NCBI GenBank assembly: GCA_030637025.1
Contig: DAOVVV010000028.1
Span: 1-32,142, forward strand
Direction: 5' to 3'
DNA length: 32,142 nucleotides
DNA from: JAGLHV01 sp023143305 [NCBI: Clostridia bacterium]
Lineage (GTDB): Bacteria; CBDUZB01; JAGLHV01
Below are positions 1-7,593 of the stretch, piece after piece. Position numbers and translations under genes: made by a program. Within the stretch, counting starts at the first letter, position 1. Each line of letters begins with the position of its first letter. The notes beneath the pieces were generated by a model. That model was not told where the DNA came from and ran no database searches. It worked only from the letters and a program-made list of their open reading frames with translations.

Positions 1-438
1 AGTGATTTAAAAATAGATGGTGCCTATCCGGTAAAACCTCATTCCGGAAGAACTTCTTTTAAAATTTCTTATTCGGCAAAAGGGCCTTATGGTTGGGCCG
101 GTATTTATTGGCAGGAACCGGCGAAGAACTGGGGAACTGTGAAGGGTGGTTTCAATTTAGCAGGGGCAACAAAGTTTACTTTTTGGTTAAGAGGTGAAAA
201 AGGAGGAGAAAGAATAGGGGGATTTACCGTAGGTGGAATAATGGATGGTTCTGTTTCTTCTGATACTGCTAAAGGAAGTCATGGCCCGATAGTAGGTACT
301 AAAGAATGGAAACAATATACTATTGATTTAAGCGGAAAAGATATGTCTAATATTATTAGCGGACTTTCCTTTTCAATTGGTAAAGGAGATAATCCCGGAG
401 GGGCTACTTTTTATTTAGATGATGTAAGATATGAATAA
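1..438 (+). CDS. Partial secreted/surface beta-sandwich protein (galactose-binding-like, CBM-like), C-terminal part
   Basis: Reading frame 1 is open from base 1 to the TAA at 436-438, giving 145 visible residues; the start lies outside the window. The fragment looks like a single all-beta domain of the galactose-binding or carbohydrate-binding-module type. It has Gly- and aromatic-rich strands (GWAGIYW), a WKQYTIDL strand and the ending FYLDDVRYE, a common last strand of such domains. The ending resembles those of two genes downstream (FWIDKVRWEK at 1751 and FYIDNLRWEK at 7575), so this is probably a more distant member of the same group. Sugar binding is inferred from fold type only; no catalytic motif is visible. 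What precedes the domain (anchor or enzyme) cannot be known from this window. Confidence 0.7.
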   Translation, partial: SDLKIDGAYPVKPHSGRTSFKISYSAKGPYGWAGIYWQEPAKNWGTVKGGFNLAGATKFTFWLRGEKGGERIGGFTVGGIMDGSVSSDTAKGSHGPIVGTKEWKQYTIDLSGKDMSNIISGLSFSIGKGDNPGGATFYLDDVRYE

Positions 439-664
439 AACGATTGTTGAGTTAATGCTAAAAGTTTAATTGGTCAAATTAGTGCGTGGTTGGATGATTT
501 GTAAAAAAACTAATAGTGTAGGAGTGGTTAAAATTTATTAAAAGACAGATAAATAGAGCTGCTCCTACGCTTTCTTTCTTTAAAAAATTAGTTGAAAAAA
601 AAAGTAAAATTAAAAAACTAAAAAACATTTATTGCTAAATTAAAAAAATAATAATAGATATTCT

Positions 665-850
665 AAGAGTTTTGCAAAATAACACATTCTGCCTGTCCGC
701 CAGTACATAAGGTAGGTCATTCCGCTCCGCCTTATCCGCCTGAGGCGGAGGATGATGCGGAATCTATAATGTTCTTAAATATCAATAGATTCCTGCTTCC
801 GCAGGAATGACAATCAAGGTATAAAGGCTATTTTGCAAAAATCTATAAAT
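665..850 (+). repeat. MITE-like dispersed element with nested REP-type palindromes, copy 1
   Basis: The 437-base gap 439-875 has no credible gene; 439-660 is plain AT-rich DNA. From about 665 there is a structured element. It contains an outer stem ATTCCGC (719-725) with GCGGAAT (756-762) enclosing TCCGCC/GGCGGA, then a second hairpin ATTCCTGC-TTCC-GCAGGAAT (789-808). The ends carry imperfect inverted repeats around TTTTGCAAAATA (left, about 669) and TATTTTGCAAAA (right, about 829-840). A related copy lies in the opposite orientation at 11151-11262, and a solo end lies at 28317-28340. It ends about 25 bases before the next start codon. No transposase is encoded, so any mobility would need one supplied elsewhere (inference). 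Confidence 0.75.
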
Positions 851-875
851 ATTATAAAAAAAGGGGGTATTTAAA

Positions 876-1751
876 ATGAAAAAAATCAGACTATATTTAT
901 TGACGTTCGTTTTACTTCTAAGTTTTGTTTCTTTGGGGATTTTTAGCTGCAGCAAGAAAAAGAAACTCACTTTAAGTTCTTTAGTAATTACTGTATTGCC
1001 GAATCCGGCATCGGTGGAGAAAGGGCATAATGAAACTTTTATTGCTACAGCTCTGCGCAATGGCAGTCCGGTGAGCGTAGATTTTACCTGGTCGGTAAGT
1101 CCCAGTACTTTAGGAACAATAACCGATGAAGGTGTATTTACCGGGTCTGAGTCCGGTTCTGGAACAGTAGTTGCTTCTGCAGAAGGTGAAAGCGGCAGTG
1201 CTGATGTAAGGGTAGGGGCAGACTCTAACTATTATGGTATTCTTAGTGATACCTATCTAAATCCTAGTATAAAATTTGATACGAATAATCCTCCAGATCC
1301 TGATGGTGGATATATGGGTTTTTGGCCATTTGGAGAGATCTCAATGGCAGGGGATAATACAACTTATACTGAAGCTCCGGGAAGTTCAAAAATTACAATT
1401 ACTAGTGGTTGGGCCGGAATGTATGTTATGTTTGGTTATGATGGTACTCCTTCAGGTGGTTCTGCAGTAGAAACGGATATGTCTTTCTATTCAGATGCTT
1501 ATCTTAGATTCGATGTGAAAACGAGTACGGAAGTTATTGTAGGTGTTGAATGGCAAGGAGGATCGGCATCAAAGAAAATTCATGAAGATTTAGGAATAGA
1601 AATGGATGATACTTGGTATCCTGTAGAAATAGACCTTTCTACTTTACCAGGTATAGATTTTAGTACAATTAAATTACCCTTTTTATTCTCAGTAGATGGA
1701 GGGACTGGGGGCACTGTTTTTTGGATAGACAAAGTTCGTTGGGAAAAGTAA
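876..1751 (+). CDS. Lipoprotein with Ig-like (BIG2-type) domain and C-terminal galactose-binding-like domain
   Basis: The 291-residue product begins with a lipoprotein signal peptide: KK-R n-region, hydrophobic core and lipobox I-F-S-C with Cys25 as the predicted lipidated residue. Residues about 33-112 read as a bacterial Ig-like domain (VLPNPASVEKGH, FTWSVSP, GVFTG, GTVVASAE). Residues about 117-291 form a beta-sandwich closely related to the C-terminal domain of the gene at 6721. Shared motifs are YGILSDTY, KFDT-NP, EVIVGVEW, IKLP and the end IDKVRWEK. The start ATG is preceded by AGGGGGT at a suitable distance. It probably sits in the outer membrane facing outward or into the periplasm, and a carbohydrate-binding role is inferred from fold and context. 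No enzymatic motif is seen. Confidence 0.8.
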   Translation: MKKIRLYLLTFVLLLSFVSLGIFSCSKKKKLTLSSLVITVLPNPASVEKGHNETFIATALRNGSPVSVDFTWSVSPSTLGTITDEGVFTGSESGSGTVVASAEGESGSADVRVGADSNYYGILSDTYLNPSIKFDTNNPPDPDGGYMGFWPFGEISMAGDNTTYTEAPGSSKITITSGWAGMYVMFGYDGTPSGGSAVETDMSFYSDAYLRFDVKTSTEVIVGVEWQGGSASKKIHEDLGIEMDDTWYPVEIDLSTLPGIDFSTIKLPFLFSVDGGTGGTVFWIDKVRWEK

Positions 1752-1761
1752 GATTAAAAAA

Positions 1762-1785
1762 ATTATTTATTTTTAAATAAATAAT
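1762..1785. other. Perfect 11-bp AT-only inverted repeat between two genes
   Basis: ATTATTTATTT (1762-1772) and its exact reverse complement (1775-1785) are separated by TT, just after the lipoprotein stop codon and 20 bases before the next gene. It is all A/T, so the hairpin would be weak. It could be a poor terminator, an RNA end or a protein-binding palindrome; the sequence alone does not decide. Confidence 0.4.
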
Positions 1786-1805
1786 CAAGAAAGATATAAT
1801 AAGAA

Positions 1806-3410
1806 ATGAAGAGAATGAAATATATATTTTTAATTTTTTTCTTTGCTTTAAATATTTTGGTTTTTTATCATTGTTTAGTTCAGGCAGAGTGGAAGATAGA
1901 AATTCTTGACACAGAAGATGATGTGGGTCAATATACTTCTATTGCTATAGACAAAAATAATAATCCCCAAATAAGTTATTATAATGTTGCCAATAGTGAC
2001 CTTAGATATGTATATTGGGACGGTTTTTATTGGGTATATAATATAGTGGATTCAAATGGTGATGTGGGTAAATATTCTTCAATTGCTCTGGATACAAATA
2101 ATTGTCCCCACATTAGTTATTTGGACAGCACTGATGTTCATCTCAAATATGCTAAAAGGGTAAATTCTGTTTGGTACATTGAAGAGCCGGAAGGGGCAAG
2201 CGGTGGTCCATATAGTTCAATCGCTTTTGATACCAATGGAAAACCCCATATTAGTTTTTTGTATATAGCGCCACCCCGTCTTGCATACACCTATTGGCAT
2301 CCGAGTTATTCTTCTTCATGGCATACTACCTATTTAATAGAAACAAATAACACGGGTTCTTATACTTCTATTGCCCTTAATAGCCAAACTGAAGAGGTTT
2401 ATATTAGTTATTATGCCGATGGTGGTCTTAAATATGCCCGCAAGGAGGGTTCAAATTGGTATAAAGAAATAGTTGATTCTGACTACGATGTTGGTTTATA
2501 TACTTCACTTGCTTTGGATACAGATAATTATCCTTGTATAAGTTATTATGACAATAGCCATGGAGACCTTAAATATGCTTATTTGAATGGTTCAAATTGG
2601 TTTACTTGTACAATCGATTCCCAGGCTAATGTTGGTCAATACACTTCGTTGGAAATAGATTCTGATAATAACCCGCACATAAGTTATTATGATGCCTCTA
2701 ATGGGTATCTAAAATATGCTCATAAAGATGGGTCTATATGGGTTATTGAGGTTGTTGATACAGCAGGTAATGTGGGACAATATTGTTCGCTTGCTCTGGA
2801 TGAAAATGATTGTCCTCATATTAGCTATTATGATGCTACTAACGGGGACCTTAAATATGCAAAAAGGGTGCCTGGTTTTTTTATTAAGGGATATGTCAAA
2901 AACTCCGCAGGGGTAGGATTAGCCGGTATTACTTTAACTTTATCCGGTGATGTTTCAAAAACTTATATTACCACGGATACAGGATATTATGAGTTTCTGG
3001 ATTTAATTTCCGGGAATTATACTCTTACTGCGAATAAAGCTGATGGAACTTTTTTATTTGAGCAGAAAAATTATTTTTCTTTAGAAAGTAATTTAGAAAA
3101 TCAGAATTTTATCGGGGTAGAGAGTGGAAAAGCGATAGAGATACATAATTATCCTAATCCCTGTCGTCAGGGGAAGGGAAGTACTTTTGTTTATACTCTT
3201 GGGGAAGCAGATGATGTCTCCCTAAATATTTATACTGATATGGGAGAGTTTGTGAGAGGCGTAGTAGATACTTATACTACACCGGGAACTTATCAGGCAG
3301 GATGGAACGGCAAGGATGTTCATGGAAATCAAATGGAACCTGGTTTGTATTTTGTTGTTTTAAAAGTAGGAAAGAGGGTAAAAAAGAATGCGATAATAAT
3401 TCTTCCTTAA
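1806..3410 (+). CDS. Secreted seven-bladed beta-propeller protein with carboxypeptidase-regulatory-like and FlgD/type-9-like C-terminal domains
   Basis: The 534-residue product starts with a signal peptide (cleavage likely after VQA, residue 27). Residues about 39-370 hold seven repeats of 45-50 residues with the pattern VGQYTSIAID...PHISYYD...LKYA, a seven-bladed propeller. The leading strand WKIEILDTE matches the last strand of the repeats (WVYNIVDSN), while repeat 7 lacks that strand, which is the usual velcro ring closure. Residues about 372-450 resemble a carboxypeptidase-regulatory domain (IKGYVKNSAG, GYYEF, GNYTLTA). Residues about 452-534 form a FlgD-like Ig domain (NYPNP, WNGKD, PGLYFVVLKVG) ending in a basic stretch and IIILP, as in some type IX secretion tails. 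ATG 1806 lies within an A/G-rich region; the next in-frame ATG (1815) is an alternative. The ligand is unknown. Confidence 0.8.
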   Translation: MKRMKYIFLIFFFALNILVFYHCLVQAEWKIEILDTEDDVGQYTSIAIDKNNNPQISYYNVANSDLRYVYWDGFYWVYNIVDSNGDVGKYSSIALDTNNCPHISYLDSTDVHLKYAKRVNSVWYIEEPEGASGGPYSSIAFDTNGKPHISFLYIAPPRLAYTYWHPSYSSSWHTTYLIETNNTGSYTSIALNSQTEEVYISYYADGGLKYARKEGSNWYKEIVDSDYDVGLYTSLALDTDNYPCISYYDNSHGDLKYAYLNGSNWFTCTIDSQANVGQYTSLEIDSDNNPHISYYDASNGYLKYAHKDGSIWVIEVVDTAGNVGQYCSLALDENDCPHISYYDATNGDLKYAKRVPGFFIKGYVKNSAGVGLAGITLTLSGDVSKTYITTDTGYYEFLDLISGNYTLTANKADGTFLFEQKNYFSLESNLENQNFIGVESGKAIEIHNYPNPCRQGKGSTFVYTLGEADDVSLNIYTDMGEFVRGVVDTYTTPGTYQAGWNGKDVHGNQMEPGLYFVVLKVGKRVKKNAIIILP

Positions 3411-3459
3411 ATAAAAATGGTTTTTTTGTAAACAACAAGAAAAAATAGTTTTAAAAAAT

Positions 3460-3781
3460 AAGGTGGTTAATAAAGCCAAAATATGTTTTTCTCTAAACGC
3501 ATAATTTTACCCTGCGGGCACGCAAAAACAAAATAGTCCATAGTCCACAGTCGATAGTCCATAGACAACGGAATAAAGACAACAGATATATGATTTGGAA
3601 GTTTAAATTGATTAAAGGGAGGTTTTAAAAAATGCGGTTTGCAAATGCTAATTTTTGTTAAAATTTGCTAAGTCGTTCAAAACACATTTTGCCTTTATTT
3701 TTTTCTAAGATTGTTTAATAAAGAAATATATATTTTTCACTAAATGCATAGTTTTACCCTATGGACATATAAAAAAAAGCT
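3460..3781 (+). repeat. Composite two-unit dispersed element, locus 1 (units 3460-3532 and 3707-3781)
   Basis: The gap 3411-3795 contains no credible gene. It carries two copies of a roughly 74-base unit beginning AGGTGGTTAATAAAG or AGATTGTTTAATAAAG and containing ATGTTTTTCTCTAAA and TTTTACCCTGCGGGCACGC. Between them is a spacer whose last part (about 3648-3706: GCTAATTTTTGTTAAAAT, GTTCAAAACACATTTTG) is also found between the two units at 26233-26489. The first unit is nearly identical to the first unit of the other locus, and the second unit resembles the other second unit. The whole two-unit block was therefore duplicated. The second unit ends about 15 bases before the next start codon. A 7-bp tandem array sits in the spacer. 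Confidence 0.8.
3535..3564 (+). repeat. Short tandem array of a 7-bp unit (AGTCCAT type)
   Basis: Four heptamers follow each other: AGTCCAT, AGTCCAC, AGTCGAT, AGTCCAT, plus a trailing AG. They start immediately after the first unit of the composite element. Related one- and two-unit versions occur at 7594-7602, 7675-7690 and 7758-7773. The array is too short and has no spacers, so it is not CRISPR. Confidence 0.75.
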
Positions 3782-3795
3782 AATATCCGAGAGAA

Positions 3796-6012
3796 ATGAT
3801 GAGAAAAGCAGTTCTATTTATAATAATTAGTTTAATAATAAATAATGGGTTTATTTTTGGCTCTGAGATGAAGGTACCTGCCGGAGTAGAGGTATCTGCT
3901 TTAGGGGGCGCCGGGACTTCTATGGTGCGAGAGGAATCAGTATATTATAATCCGGCGGCACTTGCTTTTTTCAGAGAGCCTTCTATCGTTACTTCGTGGC
4001 AAAGATGGTATGATTTTATTAATAAAGGCCAGATTATTGGTATTTTTCCCTGCTTTAAAAAAGTGACCATTGGAATTTTTGATAGTTATTCGATTACAAA
4101 AAAAATAGATTGTTGGGATGAAGATAATAATCAGATTAATTCTTCCCGTTTTTTTTCTAATTTAGTAAATATGTCTATTGGTTTCCGGTTAATAAATAAT
4201 TTATCCATTGGTGGTAGTATAAAATATCTTACCGAAAATACTGAAGAGGAACAGGTCTCTTCTAATCTCGCCGGTGATTTATCCGTTTTTACCCAATATA
4301 AGGAAATAATAAATATGGGGGTTAATTGGCAAAACATAGGTAATGTTCAGGAGAGTGTGGTGAAAGCGGGGGTTTCTATGTCGGACAGATCAGAAAAACT
4401 TTCATCTTTTCCCACGATAATTAGTTTAGATTTAAATTATCCTTTACGCTTTAACCCTTATTTATCTCTGGGAATGGAAACATTTCTTTATTCAATATTA
4501 TATGTCCGGGTAGGATATAGAACGGGACCTTTAGATCTGGAAAGATTGGGATATTTGAATGGGTTAAGTTTTGGATTTGGAATTAAGCCTTTTAAAGAAA
4601 GTAATTGGCAGTTGGATTATGCTTTTGTTCCTAACGGGGATTTAGGACAAAAACATCAGGTAAGTATGAAATATAAATTTGGTAAAAAATTAAAGTTAAC
4701 CAAAACCGATCAGGAGGAAGCAACATCCCGGACAAAAGAAGAATTCTTAGAGGAAGGACAAATAAAAACAGAAAGTCTTTTCGAAGAAGGTCTTCAATTA
4801 GTACAACAAGAAAATTATTTAGAAGCAATACTTGTTTTTAACAGATGTCTAAAACAAAATCCGGATTATCAGCAATCAAAAGTTCTACTTAAAGAAGCTT
4901 CTACTAAACTGGACAAAGAAATTATCCTGGAAGGGCAGGATTCAATGATTTTTCAGGGTGTGAAAGAATATTATATAAAAGGAATCAATCAGTACAAAAA
5001 ACATAATTTTGAGGGGGCAATTGGAGAATTTAATAAAGTTATAAAGCATACTTTTCATCCTAAGACCAGAAAATATTTAGAGCAGGCAAAGCAACATCTT
5101 ACAATCCTGGAAAACAAAAAACAGGCAAATTTATATTTTCAGCGTGCGAAAAGTTTAATCAAAGAAGGACAATATACTCAGGCGGAAGAAAATTTAAAAA
5201 AGAGCCTTTTTTATTATTCTGATTATTTGCCGGCAAAAAAATTATTAGAGCAAGTATCACTTAAAACCCATACGGAACAAAAATTGAAGAAACATTTTAT
5301 TACGGGAGAGAAAAATTTTAAGCAAGGTCAATATGAAAAAGCTTTGATTAAATTTTATTATGTATTAAAACTCAATCCGGAAAACAAAAAAGCTTTACAA
5401 ATGATTACTAGATGTGGTTTAAAAATTATAAAAAAAGATAAAGCAGAAAAAATTTCCCCCAAAAAGAGAAAAAATTATTTAAAAAAAGGAAAGATTTATG
5501 AGAAACAAGGGAATTATCAGCAAGCTATTGCTCACTATGCAACGATAATTGTTCATCAGCCGGCGGACATGGAAGTTCTTAAAGAAATACAAAGAGTTTA
5601 TCGAAAAGGACAAAGAGAGGAAAAAGAGCAAAAAAATAAAAAGCAGATTCTTCTGCAGCAGAAAAAAGAAAAAATCAGTCAATATAGTAAAGAAGCCGAA
5701 GAAGCATATAAAGCAGGTAGATATAATTTTGCGATTGAATATTGGCAGAAGGTTTTGGATTTAGATGCGGAAAACGAATATGCTGAAGAAGGAATGAAAA
5801 AATGCAGCAAAAAGTTGGAAAGAGCAACGGGTAAGGGTGTGAATTTAAAGGTAGTGGAAGAATATTATAAACAGGGTTTGATTTATTATAATCAGGGAAA
5901 ATATCAGGAAGCGATATTTGAATGGAAAAAGGTTTTAGAATTAATTCCTGACCATGAAAAAGCAAAGGCAAATATAAAGGCAGTAGAGGAAAAAATGCAG
6001 GTGACCAGATAA
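3796..6012 (+). CDS. PorV/PorQ-like outer-membrane beta-barrel fused to a C-terminal TPR domain
   Basis: The 738-residue product has a signal peptide (cleavage near FGS, residue 23). A barrel-type region follows with the family hallmark ALGGAGTS...YYNPAALA (residues 35-57), as in PorV/UPF0164 proteins. Alternating strands run to about residue 295 (GIKPFKESNWQLDYAF, HQVSMKYKFG). From about residue 310 to the end there are roughly seven tetratricopeptide repeats separated by Lys/Glu-rich helices, for example ENYLEAILVFNRCLKQNP, GQYEKALIKFYYVLKLNP, GRYNFAIEYWQKVLDLD and GKYQEAIFEWKKVLELIP. The barrel would lie in the outer membrane and the TPR part in the periplasm as a docking platform. The exact partner is unknown. 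The neighbour upstream has a type-9-like C-terminal domain. ATG 3796 and ATG 3799 are equally possible starts, with weak GAGAG upstream. It probably forms an operon with the gene 24 bases downstream. Confidence 0.8.
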   Translation: MMRKAVLFIIISLIINNGFIFGSEMKVPAGVEVSALGGAGTSMVREESVYYNPAALAFFREPSIVTSWQRWYDFINKGQIIGIFPCFKKVTIGIFDSYSITKKIDCWDEDNNQINSSRFFSNLVNMSIGFRLINNLSIGGSIKYLTENTEEEQVSSNLAGDLSVFTQYKEIINMGVNWQNIGNVQESVVKAGVSMSDRSEKLSSFPTIISLDLNYPLRFNPYLSLGMETFLYSILYVRVGYRTGPLDLERLGYLNGLSFGFGIKPFKESNWQLDYAFVPNGDLGQKHQVSMKYKFGKKLKLTKTDQEEATSRTKEEFLEEGQIKTESLFEEGLQLVQQENYLEAILVFNRCLKQNPDYQQSKVLLKEASTKLDKEIILEGQDSMIFQGVKEYYIKGINQYKKHNFEGAIGEFNKVIKHTFHPKTRKYLEQAKQHLTILENKKQANLYFQRAKSLIKEGQYTQAEENLKKSLFYYSDYLPAKKLLEQVSLKTHTEQKLKKHFITGEKNFKQGQYEKALIKFYYVLKLNPENKKALQMITRCGLKIIKKDKAEKISPKKRKNYLKKGKIYEKQGNYQQAIAHYATIIVHQPADMEVLKEIQRVYRKGQREEKEQKNKKQILLQQKKEKISQYSKEAEEAYKAGRYNFAIEYWQKVLDLDAENEYAEEGMKKCSKKLERATGKGVNLKVVEEYYKQGLIYYNQGKYQEAIFEWKKVLELIPDHEKAKANIKAVEEKMQVTR

Positions 6013-6036
6013 ATATTAAAAGAAAGGGGAAAAAGA

Positions 6037-6516
6037 GTGAAGTTAAAATTTAAACTGCAGGAATCCAACAGTCCTGAAATTGAGTTGGATAAATCTTTCT
6101 GGTTAGGTAAGATTAAAGTTTGTGTTAATGGGAAAGAAGTAAAACCAATGAAGGAAAAAGGGAATCCCTTCCCTATTCCTATGGGAGATGGGACAGTCAA
6201 AAAAATGTTGGTAAAAGGAGGACTGGATGATCTTCCTAAAGTCATTGTTGACGGAAAACGGATTCATTTAGGCAGAAAACTATTTTGGTATGAATATGCT
6301 TTAGGTTTGATACCGGTTGTGCTTTTAATGGGAGGAGCATGGGGCGGCTTTTGCGGAGGTGTAGGGGTACTGGTTAATTTCAAAATCTTAAGGACTTCTT
6401 ACACAATGAGGACGAAGGTTTTATTTGTTGTGGGGGTTACTTTTTTTTCCAGTTTTATTTATGCAATAATTGTTGTTATGTTTCACCTTTTAATGAGTGC
6501 GGGTGGGGCTATATAA
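6037..6516 (+). CDS. Small membrane protein of unknown function, C-terminal hydrophobic helices
   Basis: The 159-residue product uses a GTG start at 6037 with AAAGGGGA upstream at good spacing, 24 bases after the TPR-barrel gene, so co-transcription is likely. Residues 1-88 are soluble and rich in charged residues and short beta-like stretches (KIKVCVNGKEV, PKVIVDGKRIHLG). Residues about 89-159 contain two or three hydrophobic segments (ALGLIPVVLLMGGAWGGF, then VLFVVGVTFFSSFIYAIIVV). The glycine-rich GGAWGGFCGGVGV stretch is notable. I do not recognise the family. An inner-membrane location with the N-terminal part outside the bilayer is inferred; partnership with the barrel-TPR protein rests only on adjacency. 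Confidence 0.6.
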   Translation: MKLKFKLQESNSPEIELDKSFWLGKIKVCVNGKEVKPMKEKGNPFPIPMGDGTVKKMLVKGGLDDLPKVIVDGKRIHLGRKLFWYEYALGLIPVVLLMGGAWGGFCGGVGVLVNFKILRTSYTMRTKVLFVVGVTFFSSFIYAIIVVMFHLLMSAGGAI

Positions 6517-6568
6517 AAAGAAAAAGTGTGCACTTTTAATTCTTAAATAACAAAAAAACAAACTTAAC

Positions 6569-6597
6569 TTGACATTGTTTTAATGTAAATGTATAAT
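6569..6597 (+). promoter_or_regulatory. Perfect-consensus sigma-70-type promoter
   Basis: TTGACA (6569-6574), a 17-base spacer and TATAAT (6592-6597) match the housekeeping consensus exactly in the 204-base gap before the gene at 6721. Transcription would start near 6604, leaving a leader of about 115 bases. No riboswitch or attenuator was recognised in the leader. Promoter use is predicted, not shown. Confidence 0.8.
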
Positions 6598-6720
6598 ATC
6601 TTACTTAATTTTTTCTTTATCAGTGTTATTTATTAGAGGTATCTGTTTTTTGTGAATAGATGCTTTTTTGTCTTATTTAATGACTCTGAAAAAGGGTGTT
6701 AAAAGGGGTTTTTAGCAAGG

Positions 6721-7575
6721 ATGAAGAAAACAGATGTATTAAAATTTTTGATAGTTATAAATCTGTTAGCAATTGTTTTAATTGTCTGGTTCGCCTGGAT
6801 ACAAGATCCAAAATCTGTTTTAGAAGATACTCCGGAAATAAAAGTAGAAACGATAAAGTTAGAGTCGATGGAAAATTTTAAAGAACCTTTGCAGGAAGAA
6901 ATAACCAAGCAAAAAAAACCAGAGAAAAAAGAAAAAAAAGTAATAAAAAAACCGGAAAAAAAAGTAATAAAAATGGCAAAGAAGAAAAAACCGGAAAAAA
7001 AAGAAGTTGTTCCTGAAAAAACATCTAAAGTTTGTATTTATGGTTTGCTAAGTGATAAATATACGGAACCTTCTTTGAAATTTGATACGGCTAATCCCGG
7101 AAATGTAGATGGGGGGTATTTAGGTGCCTGGGGGTCGGCGCAGGTAAAGGGCGGTATTCCGGATACTTATAATGATCCTCCTTCCAGTCTTAAAGTTGCC
7201 TGTGTTGGCGGATGGGGTGGTGTCTGGTTTCAATTTGGATTTGATCCTAAGGGTTCCCCGGGTGAAGCCATGGAAAGAGATATGTCTCTTTATGGAAAAT
7301 ATATAAGGTTCGACATGAAAAGTGACGGAGAAGTAATTGTGGGTATGGAGTGGTGGGATGAAATTGCTCAAAATAAAGATTCAGCCGATATAAAAATTAA
7401 ACGTGATTTAAAATTTCCTACGGATAATAAATGGCATTCTGTTAAAATTGAGTTCACCAAAATAAGAGGAAAAAATTACGGTCATTCGATTAATTTTAAA
7501 AAAATAAAATTACCGGTAAGTTTTTGCGGGGAAAATGTTACTTTTTATATTGATAATTTAAGATGGGAAAAATAA
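6721..7575 (+). CDS. Membrane-anchored protein with Lys/Pro/Glu-rich stalk and C-terminal galactose-binding-like domain
   Basis: The 284-residue product has an uncleaved-looking N-terminal transmembrane helix (residues about 8-26, FLIVINLLAIVLIVWFAW). A TonB-like charged stalk follows (residues about 60-101, repeated KKPEKK and KKVIKK). The C-terminal beta-sandwich from about residue 104 is homologous to that of the lipoprotein at 876: YGLLSDKY, KFDTANP, GGYLGAW, EVIVGMEWW, IKLP and IDNLRWEK are shared. Here the same domain is held on the inner membrane by a stalk long enough to span part of the periplasm. It could be a periplasmic sugar-binding or energy-coupling protein, but the C-terminus is not a TonB domain. 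It follows a consensus promoter with a long leader and stands alone. Confidence 0.75.
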   Translation: MKKTDVLKFLIVINLLAIVLIVWFAWIQDPKSVLEDTPEIKVETIKLESMENFKEPLQEEITKQKKPEKKEKKVIKKPEKKVIKMAKKKKPEKKEVVPEKTSKVCIYGLLSDKYTEPSLKFDTANPGNVDGGYLGAWGSAQVKGGIPDTYNDPPSSLKVACVGGWGGVWFQFGFDPKGSPGEAMERDMSLYGKYIRFDMKSDGEVIVGMEWWDEIAQNKDSADIKIKRDLKFPTDNKWHSVKIEFTKIRGKNYGHSINFKKIKLPVSFCGENVTFYIDNLRWEK

Positions 7576-7593
7576 AGAAGAAGACAAAACAAA

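Noticed and set aside
863-875. AGGGGGTATTTAA shared by the leaders of the genes at 876 and 14246
   Set aside because: The match is mainly the Shine-Dalgarno plus an AT-rich spacer, and no wider similarity was seen.
439-875. tRNA or small RNA gene within the GC-rich palindromic patch
   Set aside because: The stems are simple nested palindromes shared with a second intergenic copy; no cloverleaf or T-loop motif is present.
1906-1911. TTGACA inside the propeller gene (also at coding positions near 13954 and 16239)
   Set aside because: These lie inside long genes and have no matching -10 box at a suitable distance that I could see.
3535-3564. Possible CRISPR array
   Set aside because: Units are 7 bp and directly adjacent with no spacers, and no cas gene is present.
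5479-6245. Several minus-strand open frames
   Set aside because: They are shadows of the Lys-rich TPR region and the following gene; composition is rich in Phe, Leu and Ser as expected from reversed A-rich codons.
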